Positions 8,460 to 17,088 of a DNA stretch of 64,000 nucleotides are shown piece by piece (the first letter of the stretch is position 1; each line of letters begins with the position of its first letter). The stretch is from Halorussus rarus. GTDB lineage: Archaea; Halobacteriota; Halobacteria; Halobacteriales; Haladaptataceae. The stretch spans positions 1,302,001-1,366,000 of the forward strand of contig NZ_QPMJ01000002.1 in NCBI RefSeq assembly GCF_003369835.1, in the 5' to 3' direction. A program made the position numbers and the translations under genes. The notes under the pieces were generated by a model that had not been told where the DNA came from, made no database searches, and saw nothing but the letters and a program-made list of their open reading frames with translations.

Positions 8460-9593
8460 CTACTCGTCCTGTAGCCGGTTCAGCACGGCCTCGGGCTCGT
8501 AGCGCAGCGAGAGCTGGCGCGACCGGCCGCGGCCCTCGACGTTGGTGTAGGTCGCGTCGATGATGTCGAGCTGGTCGAGCTTGTTGATGATCTCCGAATA
8601 GCGCGTGTAGCCCAGCCCGGTCTGGTCGTGAAACGCGTCGTACACGTCGCCGGCGCGCTCGCCGTCGTGCTCGGCGATGACCTCCAGCAGCTCCATCTCG
8701 CTGTCCGAGAGCGCCTGGAGGCTGTGGCTGAGGTGGACGTACTTCGACTTCTCGTAGGCCTGCTCGACGTCCTCGAGGTTGACGGTCCGGCTGGCGCGCA
8801 TCTCGGCGTTGAGCCCGGCCCGCCGGAGCAGGTCGATGCCGACCCGGAGGTCGCCGCTCTCGGCGGTGAGCTCGGCCACCTCGTCGAGCACGTCCGCGGT
8901 GATGACGCCCTCGTGGAAGCCGCGGTCGACGCGCTCCTGCAGGATGTCGACGATCTCCTCGTTGTCGTACACCGGGAAGTACACCTCCTCGGGCCGGAAG
9001 ACGCTCTGGACCCGGCCGTCGAGGTCCTCGATGACGTCGAGGTTGAGGTCCGAGGAGACGACGATGACGCCGATCTTCGCGCCGGAGTGGGCCTCGTGGG
9101 CCCGCAGCAGCGAGTAGAGCGTGTCGGAGGCCTCGCCCTCGTAGAAGAGGTAGTTGACGTCGTCGAGCGCCACGACGAGCACCTCGTCCTCCTCGACCAG
9201 CTTCTCGGTGATCTGGCGGAACAGCTTCTTGAACGAGATGCCCGACGACGGGGGCTCGTACTCGAAGATGCCCTCGAACACCCGGGAGAACACCGAATAG
9301 CGCGTCGAGTCGACCTGGCAGTTGACGCGGACCGTCCGGACGTCGGTCTGAGCGCCCAGCTCGCCGAACACCTTCTGGACCGCGGTGGTCTTGCCGGTGC
9401 CGGGCGGGCCGCGGGCGATGACGTTCAGGGGCCGGGAGCCGCGGGCGGCGGGGCGGAGCGCGTACTTCAGGCTCCGCATCTCGCTCTCGCGGTGGGCGAA
9501 CGTCTCGGGAACGTAGTCGATCTCGAAGACGTGTTCGTCGCGGAACACGGACTCGTCCCACGAGAGCATCCCCTCCTCGGGGTCGTCTGCCAT
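8460..9593 (-). CDS. Orc1/Cdc6 family replication initiation protein
   Basis: A 377-residue AAA+ protein. Walker A GPPGTGKTTA is near residues 61-70, Walker B VVALDDVNYL near 140-150, sensor-1 VIVVSSDLN near 180, and the sensor-2 arginine in GDLRVGIDLLRRAG. The C-terminal winged helix (about 290-375) binds origin DNA. Haloarchaea carry many orc paralogues and only some are paired with origins. The ATG complement at 9593 is preferred; a GTG three codons upstream (9602) is possible. The 413-base upstream gap shows no obvious repeated origin-recognition boxes, so this is probably an accessory paralogue. Confidence 0.92.
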   Translation of the reverse strand: MADDPEEGMLSWDESVFRDEHVFEIDYVPETFAHRESEMRSLKYALRPAARGSRPLNVIARGPPGTGKTTAVQKVFGELGAQTDVRTVRVNCQVDSTRYSVFSRVFEGIFEYEPPSSGISFKKLFRQITEKLVEEDEVLVVALDDVNYLFYEGEASDTLYSLLRAHEAHSGAKIGVIVVSSDLNLDVIEDLDGRVQSVFRPEEVYFPVYDNEEIVDILQERVDRGFHEGVITADVLDEVAELTAESGDLRVGIDLLRRAGLNAEMRASRTVNLEDVEQAYEKSKYVHLSHSLQALSDSEMELLEVIAEHDGERAGDVYDAFHDQTGLGYTRYSEIINKLDQLDIIDATYTNVEGRGRSRQLSLRYEPEAVLNRLQDE

Positions 9594-9767
9594 CACTTTC
9601 ACCTCGCTGTCCCAGCTACTTAACCTTTCGGCAGCCGAAATTATTAGAGCGCAGAGAGGTCCACGCGGCCGATTAGGCGGTTCTCCGGGAGACCGCGGCG
9701 ACTTCGCCGCGACTACTGACAGTCGACTTATTTCTCCGGCGAAATGGGGTGTCGGACGTGCTGATTC

Positions 9768-9932
9768 CGACTCACTTTCCGGCGCGCGCTGGCGGGACCT
9801 CGGGTCCCGCCAAGCGTGCGAGGGACGAGCATCGCAGCGAACGAAGTGAGCGAGAAGCGCAGGAGGCTGGGGAGGCGTGAGGCCCGCGGTGCAGTGCTGT
9901 GCGGAAACTCATCGGTGACGGCAGCAGCTAGC
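9768..9932 (+). repeat. Dispersed intergenic repeat, copy A, with conserved hairpin (candidate structured RNA)
   Basis: This copy matches the one at 16,637-16,790. Both start with cgactcact and share gcgagggacgagc, aggaggctggggagg, and end aactcatnggngacggcag then tagctagc. Copy A has a perfect 9-bp hairpin (9791-9799 with 9803-9811) enclosed by a second helix (9784-9790 with 9813-9819). Copy B keeps both helices with different bases in the arms, which argues for selection on RNA or cruciform structure. The orientation is arbitrary. No protein is encoded. Bases 9,594-9,767 and 9,933-10,006 of the same gap hold nothing else I can name. Confidence 0.7.
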
Positions 9933-10006
9933 TTCTCGGACGTTTGGATGGATGGCGCGACCGGACAAGCTAATCCTGTCGAGAACGCGACGCAACTCGC
10001 CGAGTT

Positions 10007-12034
10007 CTAGAACTTCCCGAGCAGCCGGTCGTAGAACTCCCCGTCGGAATCCCCGGCCAGCTTCTCGACGATGAGCTCGGGCGTCGAGCGCGCGAGGTGG
10101 TCCTTCACCGGCGAGCGGTTCACCACGAGCTCGCCGTCCTCGAGCCCCTCGGCCTCGATGCCGTCGACCGGCACGTCGTAGTCGGCCATCTCGCGGATCT
10201 CGGCCGCGAGGTGCGAGACGAACACGCCGGTGACGTCCCGGCCGCGGAGCTCCTCCAGGATGCCCGCGATGATCTTGGCGCTCGCGCCGGGTTCGGTGAT
10301 GCTCTCGAGTTCGTCGACGAGCACGAGCCGGTTTCCGGTGGCGTCGCCGGACTCGCCGCCCGAGCCGCCGTCTGTCGCCGCCGGCTCACCCCCGGTCGCC
10401 AGCCCCGCGAACTCCCGGAGCGTCGACTCGAACGCGCCGGCGTCGAGCGTCCCCTGGGTCTTGGCGTGGTAGTGGAGCTCGCCGAACCGCTCGATGCGGA
10501 CCGACTCGGCGGGCACCGGCAGCCCCATGTGGGCCAGGATGGCCACCAGCGCCACCAGGTCGAGCGTCGAGGTCTTCCCGCCGCTGTTGACCCCCGAGAG
10601 CAGCGCCACGCCCGAGACGTCGTAGTCGACCGGCTCGACCGACTCGAAGTCGACGTCGAGCAGCGGCGAGCGCCCGCCCTCGATGGCGAAGCCCGACCCC
10701 TCCGGCTCGAACTCCGGCATCACGCAGTCGAAGTCCTCGGCGAACCGGGCGACCGCCAGTTCGACGTCCAGCTCCAGTGCGGTCCGGACCAGTTGCTCGG
10801 CGTCGGCCCGGCGGTCGGCGAGGTCGGCGGCGAGCTCGCGCTTCCGGCGGGCCGCCCGGCGGTCCTTCGCGGCCTGGAGGTCCTCGCGGAGCCGGGCGAC
10901 GACCTCCTCGTCGCGCTCGACCGGGAACGTCGGCTCCTCGGGGAACGCCCGGCGGGCGACCTCGGCCTCGCCCGAATCGAGGTCGAGCGAGTCGATCAGC
11001 TCCTCGCGGGCCGCCTGGACCGCGGCGGCGTACTCGTCGCTCAGCTCCCGGGAGAGCAGCGAGTCGACGCCCGCGCCCTGCTCGACCAGCGAGAGCAGGT
11101 CCGACCCCTCGACGGTGACGTCGCGCTCCTCGATGGCGTCGCGGAGCTGGTCGTTGGCCACGCTCTCGGCGGTCGAGACCGCGGCGTCGAGGTCGTCGAC
11201 GGCGCGGGCCAGCCGGTCGAGTTCGTCGTCGCCGACGACCGTCCCGTCCGAGTCCACGTCCTCGAGCGCCGCCTCCAGCGCGTCGAGGTCCAGCGGCGGG
11301 TCGATGTCGGCGGCCCGGTGGACCCGGGCGGCCGCCCGCAGGCAGTCGCGGTTCGCGGCGTAGAACGCCAGCACGCGCTCCGGCACGACCTCGGCGGGGC
11401 GTTCCAGCGCGTCGGGCTCAACCCGGACATCGCCGTCGACGGTCACGCCCGCGAACGCCTCGTCGAGCGCGACCACGGTCGAGTAGCCCCGCGCGAGGTC
11501 CGCGAGGTCGCGGGCGTCCTCGACCACCTCGACGCTCAGCTCCGGAATCGCGCTCTGGGCCTCGCTGTAGCGCTCGGCGTCGGCGGTCGCCAGACACCGG
11601 TCGCGGACCGTCACGTCGCGGGGCTCGGCGAGCGGTTCGACGTCGGTCAGCGCGTCGAGCACGGCCGGGTCGGGTTCGCGCTCGACCGCCCGCTGGGCGA
11701 ACTCCCGGACCTCCTCGACCCGGGACGCGACCCCGCTGGGGTAGAGCGTCTCCAGGCGCTTCTCGCCGTAGCTCGTCACGGTCCGGTCGGCCAGCAGGCC
11801 GAGCGCGTCGCGGTAGATCTCCTCGGCCCGGACGGTCGCCAGGAAGCCGCCGGGGTCGCCGTGGCGCTCGCGGATGGCGCCCCGGGCGATGGCCGCCGCC
11901 CGGCCCTCGGTGACGCCGGGGGCGCCGGCGAGCTCGGCCACGTCGCCCGACCGGAGCGCGCGCTCGGGGTCGTCGAGCTCCGAGAGCGCGGCCGCGGTCT
12001 TCGCCCCGACGCCGGGTATCGCCTCCAACTCCAT
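10007..12034 (-). CDS. MutS-family ATPase with N-terminal helix-hairpin-helix
   Basis: A 675-residue protein. Residues 1-60 contain helix-hairpin-helix motifs (MELEAIPGVGAKTAAALSEL and AELAGAPGVTEGRAAAIARG). The middle is a long helical MutS core, and residues ~470-660 are the MutS domain V ATPase with Walker A LLSGVNSGGKTSTLDLV, Walker B LVLVDELESI and the trans-acting VFVSHLAAEI. The mismatch-binding domain I (with its Phe-X-Glu) is absent, so this belongs with the haloarchaeal MutS5/MutS2-like proteins rather than canonical MutS. A role in recombination or branched-DNA handling is more likely than mismatch recognition. An acidic Gly-Ser-rich insert sits near residues 547-566. Confidence 0.88.
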   Translation of the reverse strand: MELEAIPGVGAKTAAALSELDDPERALRSGDVAELAGAPGVTEGRAAAIARGAIRERHGDPGGFLATVRAEEIYRDALGLLADRTVTSYGEKRLETLYPSGVASRVEEVREFAQRAVEREPDPAVLDALTDVEPLAEPRDVTVRDRCLATADAERYSEAQSAIPELSVEVVEDARDLADLARGYSTVVALDEAFAGVTVDGDVRVEPDALERPAEVVPERVLAFYAANRDCLRAAARVHRAADIDPPLDLDALEAALEDVDSDGTVVGDDELDRLARAVDDLDAAVSTAESVANDQLRDAIEERDVTVEGSDLLSLVEQGAGVDSLLSRELSDEYAAAVQAAREELIDSLDLDSGEAEVARRAFPEEPTFPVERDEEVVARLREDLQAAKDRRAARRKRELAADLADRRADAEQLVRTALELDVELAVARFAEDFDCVMPEFEPEGSGFAIEGGRSPLLDVDFESVEPVDYDVSGVALLSGVNSGGKTSTLDLVALVAILAHMGLPVPAESVRIERFGELHYHAKTQGTLDAGAFESTLREFAGLATGGEPAATDGGSGGESGDATGNRLVLVDELESITEPGASAKIIAGILEELRGRDVTGVFVSHLAAEIREMADYDVPVDGIEAEGLEDGELVVNRSPVKDHLARSTPELIVEKLAGDSDGEFYDRLLGKF

Positions 12035-12223
12035 TCGAGGGTGAGTACCGACCCCTGGCTTAAAAATATTCGCGGACGCGGCGGCGCTTCAGGCGGGAGT
12101 ACGCTCCCTTCGCCACCGGCGGGCCGTCGAACGGGCTCTCGCCGGGGCGCGCCGACGCGAGCCCGGCCGCCGGGGTCGCCGCGTTCAATGCCCTTTTCTC
12201 CCGGTGTCCCCAATCGTCAGGAC

Positions 12224-13147
12224 ATGGCTTCCATCGAGGAGAAGACGCGGGCGCTCCGGGACGACCTCGCCGAGCGCGACGGCGCGCTGGTGGCGTTCTC
12301 GGGCGGCGTGGACTCGAGCGTCGTCGCGGCGCTGGCCCACGAGGCGCTGGGCGAGGACGCCGTGGCCTGCACCGCCAAGAGCGAGACCCTGCCGGAGGCC
12401 GAGCTCGACGACGCCAAGCGCGTCGCCGACGAGATCGGCATCCGCCACGAGATCGTGGAGTTCTCGGAGCTCGACGACCCCGACTTCGTCGCCAACGGCG
12501 ACGACCGGTGCTACCACTGCCGGACGATGCGCCTGGGCAGGATGTTCGAGGCCGCCGAGGAGCTCGGCATCCCGGTGGTCTGCGACGGCACGAACGCCAG
12601 CGACGCCGACGGCGGCCACCGACCCGGCCTCCAGGCGGTCGACGAGCTCGACGCCTACTCGCCGCTGCTGGTCCACGACATCTCCAAGGAGGAGGTCCGG
12701 GCCATCGCCGACGACCGCGACCTGACGGTCGCCGACAAGCCCTCGATGGCCTGCCTCTCCTCCCGGATTCCGACCGGGCTCGAGGTCACCGAGGCGAAGC
12801 TCTCGCGGGTCGAGAAGGCCGAGAACCTGCTCCGCCAGTGGGGGTTCTCGCAGTTCCGCGTCCGGGACCACGACGGCCTGGCCCGCATCGAGGTCGGCGA
12901 GGACGAGCTCGACGTGGCGCTCGACCCCGACTTCGCGGCGGCCGCCCGCGACCACCTGACCGACGTCGGCTTCGACCACGTGACGCTGGACCTGCAGGGC
13001 TACCGGACCGGCAGCGTCAGCCCCGCGGACGAGGCGGCCGACGAGGACGCGGTCGGCGGAGACGAGGCGGAGACGATGGACGACACTACCGCGGACGAGC
13101 CGCTGGTCGAGGACGTCTTCGCCTCGGAGTATCCGACCGCGGAATAG
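12224..13147 (+). CDS. larE: ATP-dependent sacrificial sulfur transferase LarE
   Basis: A 307-residue PP-loop ATPase. The pyrophosphate-binding SGGVDSSVVAALAHEAL is near residues 26-42, followed by AKSETLPEAELDDAKRVA, the RCYHCR segment (a Cys-x2-Cys), and ACLSSRIPTG, all matching LarE. LarE adenylates the pyridinium biscarboxylate mononucleotide and provides sulfur for the nickel-pincer cofactor. Some homologues sacrifice their own cysteine, others use an Fe-S cluster. The last ~40 residues are an acidic tail not seen in bacterial LarE. The ATG at 12,224 is chosen; one at 12,188 would add 12 residues without conserved character. LarB lies 12 kb away and LarC is not in the window. Confidence 0.93.
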   Translation: MASIEEKTRALRDDLAERDGALVAFSGGVDSSVVAALAHEALGEDAVACTAKSETLPEAELDDAKRVADEIGIRHEIVEFSELDDPDFVANGDDRCYHCRTMRLGRMFEAAEELGIPVVCDGTNASDADGGHRPGLQAVDELDAYSPLLVHDISKEEVRAIADDRDLTVADKPSMACLSSRIPTGLEVTEAKLSRVEKAENLLRQWGFSQFRVRDHDGLARIEVGEDELDVALDPDFAAAARDHLTDVGFDHVTLDLQGYRTGSVSPADEAADEDAVGGDEAETMDDTTADEPLVEDVFASEYPTAE

Positions 13148-13216
13148 CGATTCTTCTCGCCGAAGGGAATGCGCCTGTATCCGGCGTCGTCACTCCCCAG
13201 TCGGCTTCGTAGAAAG

Positions 13217-13300
13217 TGGCATGGGCGTTCGCACCCAGGGTGGCAGTTTGCTGGCACGCGAACTGCGGTTTGTAGCTGCTGGCACGCGAGCTAAGTGGCA
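13217..13300. repeat. Cluster of five TGGCA elements in the gap between larE and tatC
   Basis: TGGCA occurs at 13217, 13241, 13252, 13280 and 13296. Two copies extend to tggcacgcga. The cluster lies at the 3' side of both flanking genes, which converge, so it is unlikely to be a promoter operator. It may be a degraded repeat element. The remaining bases of the gap (13,148-13,412) show nothing else. Confidence 0.3.
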
Positions 13301-13412
13301 GGCGCGAACGCTACCTGTTCGTAGGCATCCCTACCCCTTAGTTATATGCCGATTACGCCGCGGAAACGTGCCGTTGGCGTGACGAAGGAGCGCCGGCAAG
13401 TGAGCGAAACGC

Positions 13413-14243
13413 TCAGTTGCCGGTCCACTTCAGTAGCGCCAGCGTCCCCTCGAACAGGGTGATCATCGTCAGCGTGACCAGGATGGGCGCCATCCCGGTC
13501 GGGTCCGGCGTGAAGAGGAACGAGACGCCGAGGAACGCGCCCCAGAACAGCAGCCGGCGGTCGGCGAGCCACCGGCGGGTGGTCAGGCCCATCATGATGG
13601 CGAGCATGATGAACAGCGGAATCTGGAACACGACCGCCAGGTAGCCCATCAGCATCAGGATGAGGTTGAACGTCTTGGTCAGCCCGAACGCGACGAGGGC
13701 GACGCCCTCGGTGTAGCTGATGAAGTACTGGAACACCGCGGGCAGGACGAGGAAGAACGCGAAGCTCACGCCGACGACCGCCAGCACCAGGCTCGTCGGC
13801 ACCGCCGCCAGGTAGTAGCGTCGTTCGTGTGGGTAGAGTCCGGGCCGCATGAAGAGGTACGTCTCGTAGACGAAGACGGGGAGCGCAATGATGACCCCGG
13901 CCAGGCTGGCGACCTTGAGCTCGGTCAGCACCAGCGCCAGCGGGTGGTAGAGCTTCGGCCGGGCCTGCTCGCCGAGTTGGTCGAGCGGGATGATGTTGTA
14001 CCAGAGGATGTTGATGACCCGCTCGGAGGCAGGGAGGGCGACGGCGGTGACGAGTCCGGCGACGGCGATGACCACGGCCAGCCGCTTTATCATCTCCTCG
14101 ATGTGGTCGGCCAGCGGCATCTCCTCGTCCTCCAGCGGCTCCTCGGGCGTCGCCGCCGGATTGTCCAGCGTCTCGGCCTCCCGGGTCCCGGCGTCCTCGG
14201 CGGGAGAGAAATTGCTGGCCGCCGCCTCCGATTCGTCAGCCAT
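13413..14243 (-). CDS. tatC: Twin-arginine translocase subunit TatC (single-domain)
   Basis: A 276-residue membrane protein. An acidic N-terminal extension of ~40 residues leads into the conserved MPLADHIEEMIKRL, equivalent to the H-L-E-E-L-R motif that binds the signal peptide. Six membrane segments follow, including ELKVASLAGVIIALPVFVYE and FMRPGLYPHERR, the hallmark first cytoplasmic/periplasmic loop sequences. TatC with TatA moves folded proteins across the membrane. Haloarchaea use this route for most secreted proteins. This gene corresponds to the haloarchaeal TatCo type and is divergent from the tandem TatC at 14,337; the 93-base gap must hold both promoters. Confidence 0.93.
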   Translation of the reverse strand: MADESEAAASNFSPAEDAGTREAETLDNPAATPEEPLEDEEMPLADHIEEMIKRLAVVIAVAGLVTAVALPASERVINILWYNIIPLDQLGEQARPKLYHPLALVLTELKVASLAGVIIALPVFVYETYLFMRPGLYPHERRYYLAAVPTSLVLAVVGVSFAFFLVLPAVFQYFISYTEGVALVAFGLTKTFNLILMLMGYLAVVFQIPLFIMLAIMMGLTTRRWLADRRLLFWGAFLGVSFLFTPDPTGMAPILVTLTMITLFEGTLALLKWTGN

Positions 14244-14336
14244 TCAGTCGGTCTAAACGCTCCTGTAGTTATAGGCTTTCTTCTCTCGGAGGGACGAGAA
14301 GATTGATAACTGCGACACGGCTACCACTTCCAAAGG

Positions 14337-16601
14337 ATGTCCGGGAGCAGTATCGTCGACGAGGACACCGCCCGCGCCGTCAACAGCGGTCGCGAGACCG
14401 TCGGGGCGATGCTCTCGACGGCGCAGGCCCACCTCCAGAAGGTCTTCATCGTCTTCGTCGTCGGCTTCATCGCCTCTTTCTACGCGCTCCGAGCCGTCGG
14501 CTGGCCGTTCCTCAAGAACGTCACCAAGGCCCAGATGAACCCGGACATCGCCGAGAACGTCGTCATCATCGCGGTGACGCCGTTCGACGTCATCCTCCTG
14601 CAGGCGAAGATCGGCGCGGTCGCCGGCATCGTCCTCGCGCTCCCGGTGCTGCTCTACTACTCCCGCGATTCGCTCCGACAGAGGTCCTGGTACCCGAACG
14701 GTCGGATCGCCCGGTGGAAGATCGCGGTCATCGCGCTGCTGGCGCTCGCGCTGTTCGCCGGCGGCATGCTGTACGGCTACGGCGTCTTCTTCCCGGTGAT
14801 GTTCGAGTTCCTCGCCCGGAACGCCATCAACGCCGGGTTCAGCCCGCGCTACTCCATCGTGAAGTGGACCGAGTTCATCGCCTTCCTCTCGCTGTCGTTC
14901 GGGCTGGCCGCCGAGCTCCCGCTGGCGATGAGCGGGCTCGGCTACACCGGCATCGTCCCCTACGAGACGTTCCGCGACAAGTGGCGCTACGCCATCATGG
15001 GCATCTTCGTGTTCGGGGCCGTCGCGTCGCCGCCGGACCCGTTCACCCAGATCATGTGGGCGACCCCGCTCATCCTGCTGTACGGATTCAGCCTCTATCT
15101 GACGAAGGTCGTGGTGACGCTCAAGCGCGGGAGCGAGCGGCTCAGCTTCGCCGGCGTGGTCTGGGACAACGGCATCCGGATATTCGGCGTCGCCGCGCTG
15201 GCGTTCCTGGTGGTCCGGCTGTTCCTGACCCGGGCCGGCGTCGAGGCCGTGAACGCCGAACTGCCCGCGAAGTACGCGCTCCCGACGGTCGGCGAGGCGC
15301 TCGGGCTCCCGCGGGCCGACGCCGTGCTGGTCGCGTCCGGGGCGGTCGCGCTGGTCGCGTTCGTCGTCGCGTTCCTCTACTACCTGACCCGGGCGCTCGA
15401 CGAGGCCGCCAGCGCCGCGATGGCCGCGGGCGGCGTCGGCGCGTCCCCGACCGCTCCCTCCGCGGGCGCGCCGGGCAACATCGACCTCGCGAACCTCGAC
15501 GCCGGCGCGGTCCGGGCGGCCCCGCCCGAGATATTCGTCGACATGAGCGAGGAGGAGGCGGTCGGCTTCGCCCGCGAGGCGATGGACGACGACGACCCCG
15601 AGAAGGCCCAGGCAATCCTCGACCGCTACGACGAACTCAACCCCGAGGACGAGGCCGACGACGAGGCGGCCGCGGAGGAGGCGGCTGGGGCCGCGGCCGA
15701 CGCGGAGGCCGGCGACGCCACGACCGACGAGGAGGTGCTCGAGACCGAGGCCGAGGAGTCGGGCAACGTCTTCGAGAGCACGGCCGCGGGCATGGCCAAC
15801 GCCTTCACCGAGGAGGAGACCACCGAGGACGACATCGGCGGCTGGTACTACGACATCCGGTTCATCGTCGAGAGCCTCACCTCGAAGATGGTCTACCTCG
15901 TCGCGGTGTTCATGGCGGTGCTCGCGTCGGTGTTCTTCTTCCTCTACCGGGGCGGCATCGGCGCCATCCGCGAGGACTTCCTCTCGCGGCTCCCCGCCGA
16001 GGTCCGGCCCGACGTGGGGTCGGGCGAGACGGTGCTCAACATCGTGCCGCTCCACCCCGTCGAGGTGCTGGTGTTCGAGGTCAAGATCTCGACCCTGCTG
16101 GCGGCCGTGGCGGTGCTGCCGCTGCTGCTCTACTGGTCGTGGCCCGCGCTGAAGGAGCGCGGCATCGCGTCGGGCGACCGCCGGGTGTTCGCGCTCTGGA
16201 CCGGCGTCATCGCGCTCGGACTCGTCGGCGGGAGCGCGCTGGGCTACACCGTGGTCGCGCCCAGCGTCATCTCGTGGCTGGTCGCCGACGCGGTCCGGGC
16301 CGAGATGATCATCTCCTACCGGGTCAGCAACTTCTTCTGGCTCGTGTTCTTCACTACGGCGGGCATCGGCCTGCTGGCCGACGTGCCCCTGTCGATGTGG
16401 CTGTTCGACCGCGGCGGCATCGTCTCGTTCGACGCGATGAAGGACCGCTGGCGCGAGGTCACCATCGCGGTGTTCGCGGTCGCGGGACTGGTCACGCCCG
16501 ACAGCCTCTACACGATGTTCCTGCTGGCCATCCCCATCTCGCTGTCGTACCTCGTCGGCCTCGCCGGCCTCTGGGTCGTGACGCTCGGCGGCCGGCGGTA
16601 G
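14337..16601 (+). CDS. tatCt: Tandem TatC translocase (TatCt type, two fused TatC domains)
   Basis: A 754-residue fusion of two TatC domains. Domain 1 covers roughly residues 20-335 with six or more membrane segments. An acidic alanine/glutamate-rich cytoplasmic linker spans about 365-500, and domain 2 covers about 510-750. Both domains keep the late loop pattern (ELPLAMSGLGYTGIV in the first, DVPLSMWLFDRGGIV in the second). The fused TatCt is a haloarchaeal invention and is essential in Haloferax volcanii, where it works with TatAt. No tatA gene is present here. Start is the ATG at 14,337, right after the short divergent promoter region. Confidence 0.93.
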   Translation: MSGSSIVDEDTARAVNSGRETVGAMLSTAQAHLQKVFIVFVVGFIASFYALRAVGWPFLKNVTKAQMNPDIAENVVIIAVTPFDVILLQAKIGAVAGIVLALPVLLYYSRDSLRQRSWYPNGRIARWKIAVIALLALALFAGGMLYGYGVFFPVMFEFLARNAINAGFSPRYSIVKWTEFIAFLSLSFGLAAELPLAMSGLGYTGIVPYETFRDKWRYAIMGIFVFGAVASPPDPFTQIMWATPLILLYGFSLYLTKVVVTLKRGSERLSFAGVVWDNGIRIFGVAALAFLVVRLFLTRAGVEAVNAELPAKYALPTVGEALGLPRADAVLVASGAVALVAFVVAFLYYLTRALDEAASAAMAAGGVGASPTAPSAGAPGNIDLANLDAGAVRAAPPEIFVDMSEEEAVGFAREAMDDDDPEKAQAILDRYDELNPEDEADDEAAAEEAAGAAADAEAGDATTDEEVLETEAEESGNVFESTAAGMANAFTEEETTEDDIGGWYYDIRFIVESLTSKMVYLVAVFMAVLASVFFFLYRGGIGAIREDFLSRLPAEVRPDVGSGETVLNIVPLHPVEVLVFEVKISTLLAAVAVLPLLLYWSWPALKERGIASGDRRVFALWTGVIALGLVGGSALGYTVVAPSVISWLVADAVRAEMIISYRVSNFFWLVFFTTAGIGLLADVPLSMWLFDRGGIVSFDAMKDRWREVTIAVFAVAGLVTPDSLYTMFLLAIPISLSYLVGLAGLWVVTLGGRR

Positions 16602-16636
16602 GGCTGCTCGGGGTCGGCTGATTTCCAGGAGTATCT

Positions 16637-16790
16637 CGACTCACTAAGAGTGGCGCGCGCTGGCGCGGCCCGTCAGTGGCCGCGCCGATACGCGCGAGGG
16701 ACGAGCGAGCATGACGAGCGAGGAGGCTGGGGAGGTGTGAGGGCCGTGCTGGGCGGTCGCGGTAACTCATAGGCGACGGCAGTAGCTAGC
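16637..16790 (+). repeat. Dispersed intergenic repeat, copy B, with covarying hairpin
   Basis: Second copy of the element at 9,768-9,932. Here the hairpin is GGCGCGGCC (16662-16670) pairing with GGCCGCGCC (16678-16686) around a 7-base loop. The enclosing helix is 16654-16659 with 16691-16696. The arms differ from copy A at several positions but pairing is preserved on both sides. The conserved single-stranded blocks (gcgagggacgagc, aggaggctggggagg, tagctagc) are kept. It fills most of the 313-base gap between tatCt and the RHH gene. Confidence 0.7.
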
Positions 16791-16914
16791 GAACGTCCGG
16801 TTTCTACCGACACACTCGCACCGAACGTCCGTACTCCCCCTCGCGACGGCCGAGACATCAAACTGCCTCTGTCAACATCGAACAGTTAAAGACATCGAGA
16901 GATAATACCCCAGT

Positions 16915-17088
16915 ATGAGCAAGATAAGCGTGGAGGTGCCCGACGAGCTCCTCGACGACGTCGACGCGCACGTCGGCGACGACGGCAAGTTCGTGAACCG
17001 CAGCGAGGCGGTCCGGGCCTCGCTCCGGAAGATGCTGGACCAGCTCGACGAGATCGACGAGCGCCACGGGAGGCTCGAGGATGACTGA
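16915..17088 (+). CDS. Ribbon-helix-helix DNA-binding protein, 57 aa
   Basis: A 57-residue CopG/Arc-type protein. The strand MSKISVEVPDELLDDVDAHV is followed by the two helices, with KFVNRSEAVRASLRKML between and within them, the classic RHH signature. Its stop overlaps the start of the queuosine-precursor transporter by 8 bases, so the two are co-transcribed and translationally coupled. It could autoregulate the pair, but this is inference. The gaactgtt-like aacagttaaa (about 16,881-16,890) lies at a position suited to a TATA box. Confidence 0.85.
   Translation: MSKISVEVPDELLDDVDAHVGDDGKFVNRSEAVRASLRKMLDQLDEIDERHGRLEDD

Noticed and set aside
9594-9767. Replication origin next to orc1/cdc6
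   Set aside because: No repeated origin-recognition boxes or long AT-rich unwinding element could be seen.
10097-12223. Very long plus-strand frame opposite the MutS gene
   Set aside because: It is a high-GC shadow of the MutS gene; its translation has no family features.
13148-13412. Possible CRISPR-like repeats (TGGCA cluster)
   Set aside because: Repeat units are only 5-10 bases with irregular spacing, so they cannot be CRISPR repeats.
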